The notes under the pieces are model-generated. The model was not told the origin of the DNA. It ran no database searches and saw only the letters and a list, made by a program, of their open reading frames with translations. Below, piece after piece: positions 34,239-43,030 of a stretch of 64,000 nt of DNA; position 1 is the first letter of the stretch; each line of letters opens with the position of its first letter. Where the stretch lies: positions 4,526,001 to 4,590,000 of the forward strand of contig NZ_CP054139.1 in assembly GCF_013283875.1 (NCBI RefSeq), given 5' to 3'. The DNA is from Mucilaginibacter mali. Its GTDB lineage: Bacteria; Bacteroidota; Bacteroidia; Sphingobacteriales; Sphingobacteriaceae. The translations under genes were made by a program, and so were the position numbers.

Positions 34239-34280
34239 TAACAGAAAAGGCCTGAACTTAAGTTCAGGCCTTTTCTGTTA
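34239..34280. terminator. Perfect palindromic terminator
   Basis: TAACAGAAAAGGCCTGAACT and its exact complement meet at TTAA-type centre, giving a 42-nt perfect palindrome with A and T runs. It closes the receptor transcript. Confidence 0.75.
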
Positions 34281-34310
34281 AAATAAAATTTAATAGATTG
34301 TATGCCATAA

Positions 34311-34979
34311 ATGAAAAGGCTGCATTACATATTCATTGCTATGATATTTGCTTTTGGCTGCACCGAGTTTGACCATAAAGTACATAACATTATTACTAAA
34401 CAATCTGTTTTAGTCCCCTCTAAACATCAAAATAAAATAAGCGAAGGCCTTGTTGACGGATGTTATGGTATAGTAGCTATCAACGAAAAACAGTCGTTTA
34501 AAGACACCTTCTCATTTAACCTGTACAACATCGATAAAACACTTTGGAAAAGAATTATCTTTTCGGCCGATTCAAATTCCGTTCCCCATGTTGTTCCATA
34601 TGCACTTAAATGCGAAAATTTTGTGATGATGTTCAGATGCACGGCGGTTGGCGATGGGTTTTATAAAGTGATCACAGATGAAAACAAGAAAACGGAAAAG
34701 CTGATATCTGTCCGGGAAAAGTTTTTAGTGTTCGAAAAATGGCCGCAGCATATCCTTAAACATGCTTTTGCTGTCGATTTCTCGACCAGCTATAACCCGC
34801 TCAGGTCTGATACTACCGGTGGGGCAAAGCGTTTGCGCTTTAATAACAATCAGAACTTTCATCCTGTTGAGATAAAGGGTTATTGGTTGAAAGTAAAGGA
34901 TGATAACGAAAAAGGTGGATGGGTGAGATGGAGAAACGAAAAAGGCGAATTACTGGTAACGGTTTTTTACCTGTGTTAA
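34311..34979 (+). CDS. Lipoprotein of unknown function
   Basis: 222 aa, lipoprotein signal (MKRLHYIFIAMIFAFGC, Cys17). The mature part has no motif that I recognise. It has a compact globular look with beta-type segments (DGCYGIVAINEKQSFKDTFS; GYWLKVKDDNEKGGWVRWRN) and three further cysteines. It is single, preceded by a strong terminator and convergent with oxyR. AT-richer than the surrounding genes, which may indicate accessory origin. Confidence 0.6.
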   Translation: MKRLHYIFIAMIFAFGCTEFDHKVHNIITKQSVLVPSKHQNKISEGLVDGCYGIVAINEKQSFKDTFSFNLYNIDKTLWKRIIFSADSNSVPHVVPYALKCENFVMMFRCTAVGDGFYKVITDENKKTEKLISVREKFLVFEKWPQHILKHAFAVDFSTSYNPLRSDTTGGAKRLRFNNNQNFHPVEIKGYWLKVKDDNEKGGWVRWRNEKGELLVTVFYLC

Positions 34980-35015
34980 AATTAATGTAAGATTATATTC
35001 TCTTACCTAAGTACA

Positions 35016-35951
35016 TTAGATATTAATAATCTCCTTCTTTTTCAAACTGCGCATGCGCTTCGGCACAAACTCCAGTATCTCGTTTTTCAAGGCTTCTATC
35101 ATGCGGCGCTTTAAAAAGTTGCGCTGTATCACCAGGCTTACTTCGCGTGCCGGCTCGGGCGATTTAAAGTAGCGCACCTTATCCAGTTGCTTGTCCGATA
35201 GTTCGGACAGGGCCAGTTCGGGTAAAATAGTGGCGCCGTTGTTTTGGTCTACCATGCGCTTCAGGGTTTCCACACTGCCGGTATTGTATTCAAAATGCAG
35301 AAAACTTTGGGTGGTTTTGCGGCGCTGGCAAATATTAAGTACCTGCTCGCGCATGCAATGCCCCTCATTCAATACCCATATTTCTTCGGGATCGATATCT
35401 TCGGATGTGATATTCTTCTTTTTAAACAGCTTACTGCTTTTTGAGGTGTAAGCCACAAAGTTCTCGTAAAAAACGGGGATCTCCGTTAGGTTGGCTTCAT
35501 GCAACGGGGTCGACAGGATGCCGCAATCTATCAGGCCTAACTTCAACTGCTGGATGATCTGCTCGGTGGTTTGCTCCCATACCATCAGCTTTACCTGCGG
35601 GTATTTGTCAATAAATTTGGTGATGATGCGTGGCAGCAGGTAAGGTGATACCGTTGGGATGATACCGATCTTTAATTCGCCTGAGAGTTCCTTTTGGCGA
35701 TCACTTACAATCTCTTTTATCTTTTGGCTTTCGGCCAGCAAGATGCGGGCCTGGGCTATGATCTCGATACCAACTTCGGTAGGCACAACCGGCTGTCGGC
35801 TGCGGTCGAATATCTTTACACCCAGGGTATCCTCCAGCTTTTGCAATTGCATGCTTAGCGTAGGCTGGGTAACAAAGCATTTTTCGGCAGCTAAAACAAA
35901 GTTGCGGTAGGTATCAACCGCTACGGCGTATTCCAGTTGTACAAGAGTCAT
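35016..35951 (-). CDS. oxyR: OxyR, hydrogen-peroxide-sensing LysR-type regulator
   Basis: 311 aa from MTLVQLEYAV; a 10-codon longer frame exists but LysR proteins begin at this point. N-terminal LTTR winged helix (NFVLAAEKCFVTQPTLSMQL, QKLEDTLGVKIFDRS). The effector domain has GHCMREQVLNIC, matching the peroxide-reactive and resolving cysteine pair of OxyR (GHCxRDQxxxxC). On oxidation the disulfide form activates catalase and peroxiredoxin genes. No such target is adjacent, so it acts in trans. Transcribed alone, 133 bp after the CAT-like gene. Confidence 0.93.
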   Translation of the reverse strand: MTLVQLEYAVAVDTYRNFVLAAEKCFVTQPTLSMQLQKLEDTLGVKIFDRSRQPVVPTEVGIEIIAQARILLAESQKIKEIVSDRQKELSGELKIGIIPTVSPYLLPRIITKFIDKYPQVKLMVWEQTTEQIIQQLKLGLIDCGILSTPLHEANLTEIPVFYENFVAYTSKSSKLFKKKNITSEDIDPEEIWVLNEGHCMREQVLNICQRRKTTQSFLHFEYNTGSVETLKRMVDQNNGATILPELALSELSDKQLDKVRYFKSPEPAREVSLVIQRNFLKRRMIEALKNEILEFVPKRMRSLKKKEIINI

Positions 35952-36084
35952 GTTATATTTATATAAATGAAAACTATACAAATATATAATTATTATTGAT
36001 TTTTACTATATCGAATTTATAACCATCCCTAAACGCAAAAATATCCCACATGTGCAGGGCATTTTGCATGATACTATCCGGAAC

Positions 36085-36708
36085 TTACCCATCCAACAGT
36101 TGCTGTAACTTATCGATATATAAACCCACATGATAACCATCAACCAAACCGTGGTGAACATGAATATGCACAGGCATAGATTTAATCCCATTTGCTTCGG
36201 TTAGCTTGCCCACTGTTATTTTAGGGCAGCTATCGCCCGATTTGTTATTATGCGCCTGCGATATGTTATTAAAGCTAACCCAGGGGAGCGCTGAGAAGTG
36301 TATCACATCAGTTAGCGGGCCTGTTGTAAAGATGCCCGTTGTATTTTTAACGCGTTCAATTTCAGCAATAACCACCTGGTGAAAATCATGAATATCCTCC
36401 TCGTACCTGATATACGATAGTCCGAAGGTTTTATCATCGCGCAAAATAGTGGTCGAGGCATCAACCCTGCCGCTGATATAAACATCCTCGCCGTCAATAC
36501 CGTACTTAAAACTCTCAACCGCGTTAACGGCAGCTAATATTTTGTGCAGATAATAGCTGTAAAATGATACGTCCAGGTCTTTCGCATTTTGATAGGCGCG
36601 CGTACAATCCACATCAACGGTCACTCCAAAATAAGGCTGATCGAAGGAATTAAAAAACCGGAAGTGCTCCTTCCGGTTCCAGCTGTCAACGTCCAGCTTT
36701 TGTTTCAT
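36085..36708 (-). CDS. Chloramphenicol acetyltransferase-like protein
   Basis: 207 aa, within the CAT (type A) family length. The catalytic histidine motif is VHHGLVDGYHVG near residue 190 (family HHxxxDG). LPWVSFNNI, SCPKITVGKL and the N-terminal W-x-R-K-x-H-F motif (SWNRKEHFRFF) are typical. It would transfer acetyl from acetyl-CoA to chloramphenicol or another hydroxyl substrate; chromosomal CAT-like proteins do not always give resistance. Its ATG is only 7 bp after the glmS stop, so it is co-transcribed with glmS, an unusual place for a resistance gene. Confidence 0.85.
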   Translation of the reverse strand: MKQKLDVDSWNRKEHFRFFNSFDQPYFGVTVDVDCTRAYQNAKDLDVSFYSYYLHKILAAVNAVESFKYGIDGEDVYISGRVDASTTILRDDKTFGLSYIRYEEDIHDFHQVVIAEIERVKNTTGIFTTGPLTDVIHFSALPWVSFNNISQAHNNKSGDSCPKITVGKLTEANGIKSMPVHIHVHHGLVDGYHVGLYIDKLQQLLDG

Positions 36709-36715
36709 ATTAATA

Positions 36716-38551
36716 TTATTCTACTGTTACAGATTTTGCCAGGTTACGCGGCTGGTCTACATTACAACCACGCATTACAGCTATATAGTACGATAACAAT
36801 TGCAGCGGAATGGTAGCCAGCAGCGGCACAAAGGCTTCGCCGGTTTGTGGTATCTCTATCACGTATTCGGCCATATCCCTAACAGTGGTGTCCCCTTCGG
36901 TTACAATGGCAATTACACGACCGCCGCGGGCTTTTACTTCCTGTATGTTACTCACCACTTTCTCATACGATGAATGTTTGGTAGCGATAAACACTACCGG
37001 CATATCAGCGTCGATCAGCGCGATAGGGCCATGTTTCATTTCGGCAGCAGGATAGCCCTCGGCGTGTATGTAGGAGATCTCCTTCAGCTTTAAGGCTCCC
37101 TCAAGCGCAACCGGGAATGAACTGCCACGCCCCAGGAACAGGCAGTTGTTAGAATCTTTAAACTTCTCGGCAATCGCTTTGATCTGCCCGCTCGATTTTA
37201 AGGCCTTTTCTACCAGCTGCGGTATCTCATCCAGCTGAGTCAGGTATTCAACCATTTTTCCCTGGGTAATTTTACCACGTTGCTGGGCGATATAGAACGC
37301 CATTAGCGTTAACACAGTTACCTGGGCAGTAAACGCCTTGGTTGAGGCTACACCAATCTCCGGACCTGCGTGTGTATAAACCCCGGCATGTGTAGTACGC
37401 GGAATAGATGCGCCAACCACATTACAGATCCCGAAAATGGTAGCACCTTTCTCCTTAGCCAGTTCAATAGCGGCCATCGTATCTGCCGTTTCGCCCGATT
37501 GTGAAATAGCTATCACCAGGTCTTTTTCGGAAATGATAGGATTACGATACCTGAACTCAGAAGCATACTCCACTTCAACCGGTACACGGGCATATTCCTC
37601 TATCAGGTATTCGCCCACTAAACCCGCATGCCACGATGTACCGCAGGCTACGATGATAATACGATCGATATTTTTTAGCTTCTCGGTATATTCCTTTATA
37701 CCACCCAACTGCACGATGCCATTATCAGGATAAATACGGCCGCGCATACAATCGCGGATAGAGCGTGGCTGCTCGTATATCTCCTTTAACATAAAGTGGT
37801 CGTAGCCACCTTTCTCCAGCATCTCTAACTGCAGATCAAGCTTTTGAATGTATGGCGTCTGAACGGTATTGTCAATATTCTTGATCAGCAGGTCTTCGCG
37901 ACGGATGTAGGCGATCTCATTGTCATTCAGGTAGATCACATTCTTGGTGTACTCCACAATAGGCGTAGCATCCGAAGCGATGAAGTATTCATCCTTACCC
38001 ACCCCAATCACCAGCGGGCTTCCTTTGCGGGCAGCTATCAGCAAATCGGGATCATCCTGGCTCATAATTACGATAGCGTATGCGCCTATTACCCTGTTTA
38101 AAGCTATACGTACAGCTTCCTGCACATCAAGGCCGGTTTCGTTTTGAATATCCTCAACCAGGTGAACCAGCACTTCGGTATCGGTATCGCTTTTAAAAAC
38201 ATGGCCCTTCGCCAATAAAGCTTCTTTAATTACCGAATAGTTTTCGATAATACCGTTATGGATGATGGTCAGCTTCCTGTCGCCAGATGAATGGGGGTGC
38301 GAGTTACGGTCGCTCGGGGCGCCGTGTGTAGCCCAGCGGGTGTGGCCCATGCCAACAGCACCTTTAAGGCTAACATCTTTTACAAAGTTTTCCAGGTCGC
38401 TTACCTTACCGGCTTTTTTATAAACCTTTAGCTCTTTATCTAACAAAGCAATACCGGCGCTATCATAGCCACGGTATTCTAAACGTTGTAAACCTTTTAT
38501 AATGATGGGATAAGCATCCCTATAGCCTATGTAACCTACAATTCCGCACAT
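36716..38551 (-). CDS. glmS: Glucosamine-6-phosphate synthase (isomerising)
   Basis: Makes glucosamine-6-phosphate from fructose-6-phosphate and glutamine, the first step to UDP-GlcNAc for peptidoglycan and LPS. 611 aa. Class II glutaminase domain with Cys after the initiator Met (MCGIVGYIG), GMGHTRWATHG and SGDRKLTIIHNGIIEN. Two SIS domains follow (VACGTSWHAGLVGEYLIEE, ISQSGETADTMAAIELAKEK; FLGRGSSFPVALEGALKLKE, HAEGYPAAEMKHGPIALID). C-terminus NLAKSVTVE is canonical. No glmS ribozyme-like core is evident in the 104-bp leader. Confidence 0.97.
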   Translation of the reverse strand: MCGIVGYIGYRDAYPIIIKGLQRLEYRGYDSAGIALLDKELKVYKKAGKVSDLENFVKDVSLKGAVGMGHTRWATHGAPSDRNSHPHSSGDRKLTIIHNGIIENYSVIKEALLAKGHVFKSDTDTEVLVHLVEDIQNETGLDVQEAVRIALNRVIGAYAIVIMSQDDPDLLIAARKGSPLVIGVGKDEYFIASDATPIVEYTKNVIYLNDNEIAYIRREDLLIKNIDNTVQTPYIQKLDLQLEMLEKGGYDHFMLKEIYEQPRSIRDCMRGRIYPDNGIVQLGGIKEYTEKLKNIDRIIIVACGTSWHAGLVGEYLIEEYARVPVEVEYASEFRYRNPIISEKDLVIAISQSGETADTMAAIELAKEKGATIFGICNVVGASIPRTTHAGVYTHAGPEIGVASTKAFTAQVTVLTLMAFYIAQQRGKITQGKMVEYLTQLDEIPQLVEKALKSSGQIKAIAEKFKDSNNCLFLGRGSSFPVALEGALKLKEISYIHAEGYPAAEMKHGPIALIDADMPVVFIATKHSSYEKVVSNIQEVKARGGRVIAIVTEGDTTVRDMAEYVIEIPQTGEAFVPLLATIPLQLLSYYIAVMRGCNVDQPRNLAKSVTVE

Positions 38552-38630
38552 AAATAATTAAGTGTTTAAATAAACAATTAAATGCTTAACAAAAAAGCAT
38601 ACAAATTATTTTGCTAAAGTATATAAATAA

Positions 38631-38652
38631 TAAATCCCCTTGCGGGGATTTT
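38631..38652 (-). terminator. Terminator after the DUF4270 gene
   Basis: Minus strand AAATCCCC-GCAA-GGGGATTT with flanking T/A run just after the stop at 38656; separates the DUF4270 transcript from glmS. Confidence 0.6.
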
Positions 38653-38655
38653 AAA

Positions 38656-40047
38656 TTATTTGATAACCTTAGTATAAATTATATTCAACTTCACCCGGTA
38701 TGGGTAATCTGCAGACGATTTATTGGATATTGTACCTGCTCCGATGACGCGCCCGGCAGTGGACGGTGTAGCCAGGTAATCAACAGTGGTTGTGTTGGTA
38801 AAATCTACCGCGCCAAGATAAGTTCCGTAATCTTTAGTCTTACCATTCATCAAATCCTGTATGTAGCCGGTTATAACAAAGTGATAATCGTTTGAGGCAG
38901 TATAATATCCACCAAAAACATCAACACCCAGGTAACGTTTGTCGGCTGGTGAAGCGTCCTGCACCAATGTGCGTTGCCTGGCAATATCAAGTTGATATAA
39001 AGATAATTTACTTTGTGGCGTAAAAGGTATAGTGCTGCCAATTGTTGGCGTAACAACCAGTTCGGCCCGGTTAATTACAATATCGCTGCCCGCACTGGTA
39101 ATAACGCTCTTAAGATCGGGGAAACTGATCTTTGTGCGCAAACCCAGCAATCCCTGCACATAAAACGCGCTGTTTGATGTGGCCTGGTTATTAATCACGG
39201 CTTGCACAGAAGCTGTATAAGTGTGCTTAATTTCGGCAGCGCGCTGGGCAAGCGGCATCGAAACAACTGTAGTATCAAGGGTGCCGCCGTTATCCGTACG
39301 ATAATAAACATCTATGCGGCTCGAGTCGATGGCCATCATAAAATTACCACCTGCACCCTGCTGAGCTTTATCCATAGTGATATACAAGCCTTTCACAGCG
39401 TTCTGAAAAGCTGTATTTGATGCCAACTGCACACTGGATGCGCCAAAAAGCGAAGTTTGGATAAACGAATTGCTAATAGGCACACGTAATTGCGCTGGAA
39501 CCAGTTTCATTGTATCCTTAGCGCCGGCAACAATATCGGTTATTTTAAATTTGGTATGCGTGCGCGAGTTAAATGCTTTTGTACCCAGCAATACGCTATT
39601 GTCATAACTCCAGCTACGGGTGTTATAATAGATATCTGTGGCTGATGGCTTTTCGGTAAGCTGATATATGTTTACCTTGTATTTTGAGTTCAACGAGTCG
39701 CCGTAAAAGCCATCAGCGTAACGCAATACCAATACAGCAGAGTCGATAGTTATAGTACCCGACGGAACGGTATAGGCCGAATAAGACGGCAGCGCTAAGC
39801 TTGCCGCAATGTTAGATTCGGTAGTCCCTATCTGCGGGTCGTTAAAGTAGCCCAGCGGAGTTTTACCCAACCCGCTGGTAACGGTAGTATCCTCCGGAAC
39901 GGTGTTTACAACAATATTATCATAAACCAGCAGTGAACCATTTAAGGCATTATCAGGCGTAAGGCCAATGCCATCCTGGTTTTTACATCCACTTAAAATA
40001 AAAAGACTTATTAACAGGGTCAATAAGTCTAATCGGAAAAATTTCAT
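38656..40047 (-). CDS. DUF4270-family lipoprotein
   Basis: 463 aa lipoprotein (MKFFRLDLLTLLISLFILSGC, Cys21). Pattern of DUF4270: DGIGLTPDN after the Cys, then long beta-rich stretches (TITIDSAVLVLRYADGFYGD, INRAELVVTP) and a C-terminal YPYRVKLNIIYTKVIK. Widely conserved in this phylum next to the GT5-like and panC genes; function unknown, presumably at the outer membrane. Downstream gene of a two-gene operon (15 bp after the GT5-like gene). Confidence 0.85.
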   Translation of the reverse strand: MKFFRLDLLTLLISLFILSGCKNQDGIGLTPDNALNGSLLVYDNIVVNTVPEDTTVTSGLGKTPLGYFNDPQIGTTESNIAASLALPSYSAYTVPSGTITIDSAVLVLRYADGFYGDSLNSKYKVNIYQLTEKPSATDIYYNTRSWSYDNSVLLGTKAFNSRTHTKFKITDIVAGAKDTMKLVPAQLRVPISNSFIQTSLFGASSVQLASNTAFQNAVKGLYITMDKAQQGAGGNFMMAIDSSRIDVYYRTDNGGTLDTTVVSMPLAQRAAEIKHTYTASVQAVINNQATSNSAFYVQGLLGLRTKISFPDLKSVITSAGSDIVINRAELVVTPTIGSTIPFTPQSKLSLYQLDIARQRTLVQDASPADKRYLGVDVFGGYYTASNDYHFVITGYIQDLMNGKTKDYGTYLGAVDFTNTTTVDYLATPSTAGRVIGAGTISNKSSADYPYRVKLNIIYTKVIK

Positions 40048-40062
40048 ACGCGCGTTAAAAAC

Positions 40063-40887
40063 TTATGCAACATGCACCAATTCCTCATTGGTGATTTCGT
40101 CGTAAAAATTGTAATAATTTTCGAAATCTGCGGTCTCTTCAAATTCTAAAACCGATTTATGGCTGTTTTTAACATTATTTAACGTTTCCGCATCAATATC
40201 TGCACTGCCCAAAACCACACCATCCGAATATTTTACGGCACCGGCATCAAGCGCGGCGTTAGTACCCGGCTTAAACACTTCGGTATGCTCTTCGTTCATG
40301 TCGGCCATAATGGCTTTATGCGCGAAATCAGCATTTAAAGCGCCGCTAAATTCCTTGTCGTAGATAGAATAGATCACCTTCGAATGCTTAAAGGTAGGAT
40401 CGTCTTTATAGGTGGTTTTCAAATAAACCGGCACCAGGGAGCTCATCCAGCCGTGGCAATGTACAATATCCGGCGACCAGCCTAATTTTTTCACCGTTTC
40501 AATAGCCCCCTTGCAGAAGAAGATCATGCGCTCATCGTTATCGGCATAAAATTTACCATCCTTATCGGCAAATACGTGCTTGCGCTGAAAGTACTCATCG
40601 TTATCAAGGAAATAAACCTGCATACGGGCCGATGGAATAGAGGCCACTTTAATGATCAGCGGATTATCATTATCATTGATAATAATATTCATCCCTGATA
40701 AACGGATAACTTCGTGTAAACGGTTGCGCCTTTCGTTAATATTGCCGAAACGGGGCATTAGTATACGGATCTCAAAACCCTTATCCTGCATAGCCTGGGG
40801 CAGCTGGCGGGTTATTTCAGAAATTTTTGTGAGATCGAGAAAAGGTGACATTTCATGAGTTATAAACAGAAGCTTAGATTTACCCAT
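40063..40887 (-). CDS. Glycogen/starch synthase-like protein (N-terminal GT5 half only)
   Basis: 274 aa matching only the N-terminal Rossmann half of glycogen synthase: KLLFITHEMSPF, LPQAMQDKGFEIRILMPRFG, and PDIVHCHGWMSSLVPVYLK with the typical HxHxW-type segment. The C-terminal GT1-like half, which supplies most of the active site of real GT5 enzymes, is missing. The ADP-glucose loop (KTGGL in GlgA) reads LDLTKISE. It is therefore probably not a glycogen synthase despite the usual annotation. The acidic tail (EFEETADFENYYNFYDEITN) is peculiar. Upstream gene of an operon with DUF4270; divergent from panC. Confidence 0.8.
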   Translation of the reverse strand: MGKSKLLFITHEMSPFLDLTKISEITRQLPQAMQDKGFEIRILMPRFGNINERRNRLHEVIRLSGMNIIINDNDNPLIIKVASIPSARMQVYFLDNDEYFQRKHVFADKDGKFYADNDERMIFFCKGAIETVKKLGWSPDIVHCHGWMSSLVPVYLKTTYKDDPTFKHSKVIYSIYDKEFSGALNADFAHKAIMADMNEEHTEVFKPGTNAALDAGAVKYSDGVVLGSADIDAETLNNVKNSHKSVLEFEETADFENYYNFYDEITNEELVHVA

Positions 40888-41042
40888 CTTTTATCAGTGT
40901 TTTAAATTATGTGAGAACTCAAAAAAAATTTGAGTCTGCAAATATAAGCATTATAATAATAATTGACAAAGTTTGTGCATTAAGTTTTGGTTTATTTGTT
41001 CTAATTACACAACTTTGCCCACTTTTTTAAATCTGGACCCAT

Positions 41043-41882
41043 TTGAAGGTTTTTAAACGTATAAAAGAATTGCAGGCGCACCTGCAACAGCTGCGGGCAA
41101 ATGATAAAACCATTGGCTTGGTGCCAACTATGGGCGCTTTACACCAGGGGCACCTGTCGCTTGTAGGGCAGGCGCGTGATAACGCCGATGTGGTGATCAG
41201 TACCATTTTTGTAAACCCAACCCAGTTTAACGACCCTAAAGACCTGGAGCGCTACCCCCGCCCTATTGAGCAGGATATGCACAAACTGGAGCAAATTGGC
41301 TGCGATATTTTGTTTAACCCCGAGGTAAGCGAGATGTATGCCGGCAATGAGCAATGGCATTTGGAGATAGGCGAACTGGAGCATTTGTTGGAAGGCAAAT
41401 TCCGTCCCGGGCATTACCAGGGGGTAACACAGGTGGTATTTAAGCTGTTTGATATTGTAAAGCCCGATGTGGCCCTGTTTGGCCAAAAGGATTACCAGCA
41501 GTTTAAAGTAATAGCCCGCATGGTCGATCTGCTGAAACTACCAATCAGGCTGGTAATGTGCCCCATCCTGCGCGATGATGACGGACTAGCTATGAGCTCG
41601 CGCAATATTCATCTATCCGCTACCGAAAGGCAAAACGCACTGATCCTCTCAAAAGCACTGTTTTGGTTAAAGGATAATTTTAAATCAAACAACATTACTC
41701 AACTGCAAGAGCAGGCAGCCAATATCATCAGGCAGCAGGACGGCGTCGACCTGGAATATTTGGAAATAGCCGATGGTGAAACGCTGCACACGGCCAATCA
41801 AAACTCGGTATCGTTTGTTGCTTTAGTAGCCGCCCGCGTGGGCAAAACCAGACTGATTGACAATGTGTTATTGAACGATTAG
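41043..41882 (+). CDS. panC: Pantoate--beta-alanine ligase (pantothenate synthetase)
   Basis: Joins pantoate and beta-alanine with ATP to give pantothenate (vitamin B5, CoA precursor). 279 aa. Motifs: VPTMGALHQGHLSLV (nucleotide-binding HxGH), STIFVNPTQFNDPKDLERYP, GHYQGVTQVVFKLFDIVKPD, FGQKDYQQFKVI and DGLAMSSRN (KMSKS-like). The start is TTG: no ATG is available before the first motif, and TTG-AAG-GTT gives the expected MKVFK N-terminus. 78 bp before panD. Confidence 0.96.
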   Translation: MKVFKRIKELQAHLQQLRANDKTIGLVPTMGALHQGHLSLVGQARDNADVVISTIFVNPTQFNDPKDLERYPRPIEQDMHKLEQIGCDILFNPEVSEMYAGNEQWHLEIGELEHLLEGKFRPGHYQGVTQVVFKLFDIVKPDVALFGQKDYQQFKVIARMVDLLKLPIRLVMCPILRDDDGLAMSSRNIHLSATERQNALILSKALFWLKDNFKSNNITQLQEQAANIIRQQDGVDLEYLEIADGETLHTANQNSVSFVALVAARVGKTRLIDNVLLND

Positions 41883-41906
41883 ATCTTGTTTATCTCATGC
41901 AACTGT

Positions 41907-41948
41907 CAACTAATCTCTAATTAACTAATCTCTAATTAACTAATTCAC
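41907..41948. repeat. Short tandem repeat between panC and panD
   Basis: CTAATCTCTAATTAA-type unit of 15 bp repeated about 2.7 times directly before the panD -7 box. It may set promoter spacing or simply be slippage. Confidence 0.6.
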
Positions 41949-41956
41949 TACCTTTG
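41949..41956 (+). promoter_or_regulatory. -7 box TACCTTTG for panD
   Basis: Perfect TAnnTTTG match, only 4 bp before the panD ATG, so transcription should start at or just at the start codon (leaderless mRNA). Confidence 0.55.
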
Positions 41957-41960
41957 CGCT

Positions 41961-42311
41961 ATGATTATTGAAGTGCTAAAATCTAAGCTTCACCGGGTTA
42001 AAGTAACGCAAGCCGAGTTGAACTATGTAGGCAGTATCACTATTGACGAGGACCTGATTGAGGCCGCCAATATTATCCCCAACGAGAAAGTACAGATCGT
42101 TAACAATAACAACGGCGCCCGCTTTGAAACCTATGTAATAAAAGGCGAGCGAGGCAGCGGTACCGTTTGCCTTAACGGCGCTACCGCACGCTTAGCCCAG
42201 GTAGGCGATGTGGTGATCATCATGTCGTACGCCTATATGGAAATGGATGAAGCACGTGCCTATCAGCCGATATTGATCTTCCCTGATAACGATAATAAGC
42301 TGATCAAATAG
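41961..42311 (+). CDS. panD: Aspartate 1-decarboxylase (pyruvoyl enzyme)
   Basis: Makes beta-alanine from aspartate for pantothenate synthesis. 116 aa, normal. The self-cleavage site is NYVGSITID: cut between Gly and Ser at about residues 24-25, the Ser becoming the pyruvoyl group. Other conserved parts are LHRVKVTQAELNY, NNNNGARFETYVIKGERGSG, CLNGATARLAQVGDVVIIMSY. Works with panC just upstream; panB is not in the window. Appears to have its own near-leaderless promoter. Confidence 0.96.
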   Translation: MIIEVLKSKLHRVKVTQAELNYVGSITIDEDLIEAANIIPNEKVQIVNNNNGARFETYVIKGERGSGTVCLNGATARLAQVGDVVIIMSYAYMEMDEARAYQPILIFPDNDNKLIK

Positions 42312-42335
42312 ATCGGCGGACCACTCAAAACTTCC

Positions 42336-42860
42336 TTAATTAGCATCCTGTCTATTGGGATAGGCCGCTATACTTAGCACCACATGCAGGTTAACGCCTT
42401 TGGCAATGTTTTGGCGCAATTTATATACCAGTTTAACCTGCAGGCTTGGTTCGCGCACCAGTTCATCTAAAAAGTGGGCGTTATCAATATCCAGCACCAG
42501 GCTGTTGCCAATAGTGGGGTTGATATTCTTGCGCGATGCTACCATCGTTGCGCCCTTACCATCTGTTTTAGAAATATATACCTGTACCGATTCCATTTGC
42601 CCGATATTAAAATCCGTAGGGTCGATAGCCTGTAATTTGGCCGATACGATACGCACGGCGTTGATGTTATCGGCATCGTGCTTCATAAATGCCTGGTCGG
42701 CACTGCTGGCCGTACTCACTGCTGTATATTGCTTGCCAGCCATACCGTTGCCCGGTATTTCTACATTGGCCGTGTATGGGAACGATGATTTTACGATAGA
42801 TTGCATTGTTCCGCAGGCGGAAAGCGCGATACCAACCAGCAACAGGTACAGTGTTTTCAT
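42336..42860 (-). CDS. Lipoprotein of unknown function
   Basis: 174 aa from MKTLYLLLVGIALSAC (lipobox LSAC, Cys16); the frame is open 14 codons further upstream but the signal peptide sets this start. The mature part starts GTMQSIVKSSFPYTANVEIP and is mainly beta-type, with a hydrophobic-charged alternating end (QVKLVYKLRQNIAKGVNLHV). No family recognised. Single gene, convergent with panD. Confidence 0.65.
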   Translation of the reverse strand: MKTLYLLLVGIALSACGTMQSIVKSSFPYTANVEIPGNGMAGKQYTAVSTASSADQAFMKHDADNINAVRIVSAKLQAIDPTDFNIGQMESVQVYISKTDGKGATMVASRKNINPTIGNSLVLDIDNAHFLDELVREPSLQVKLVYKLRQNIAKGVNLHVVLSIAAYPNRQDAN

Positions 42861-43030
42861 AATAGTACTATAGTTTCGGTGCGTATAAGGCAAGTTAACC
42901 AATTTTTTAAAAATAGCCTATCATAAAACGAATTAAAATTTAGCATTGGTTAACATGATCGATCTGCCTGCAACATCACAATTATTTTACCCCAAAGTTT
43001 TGCCGTAAATTGCCTTACATTTTAACACCG

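Noticed and set aside
38552..38655. glmS ribozyme in the leader
   Set aside because: The 104-bp gap is AT-rich with no ribozyme-like core; only the terminator of the neighbouring gene is visible.
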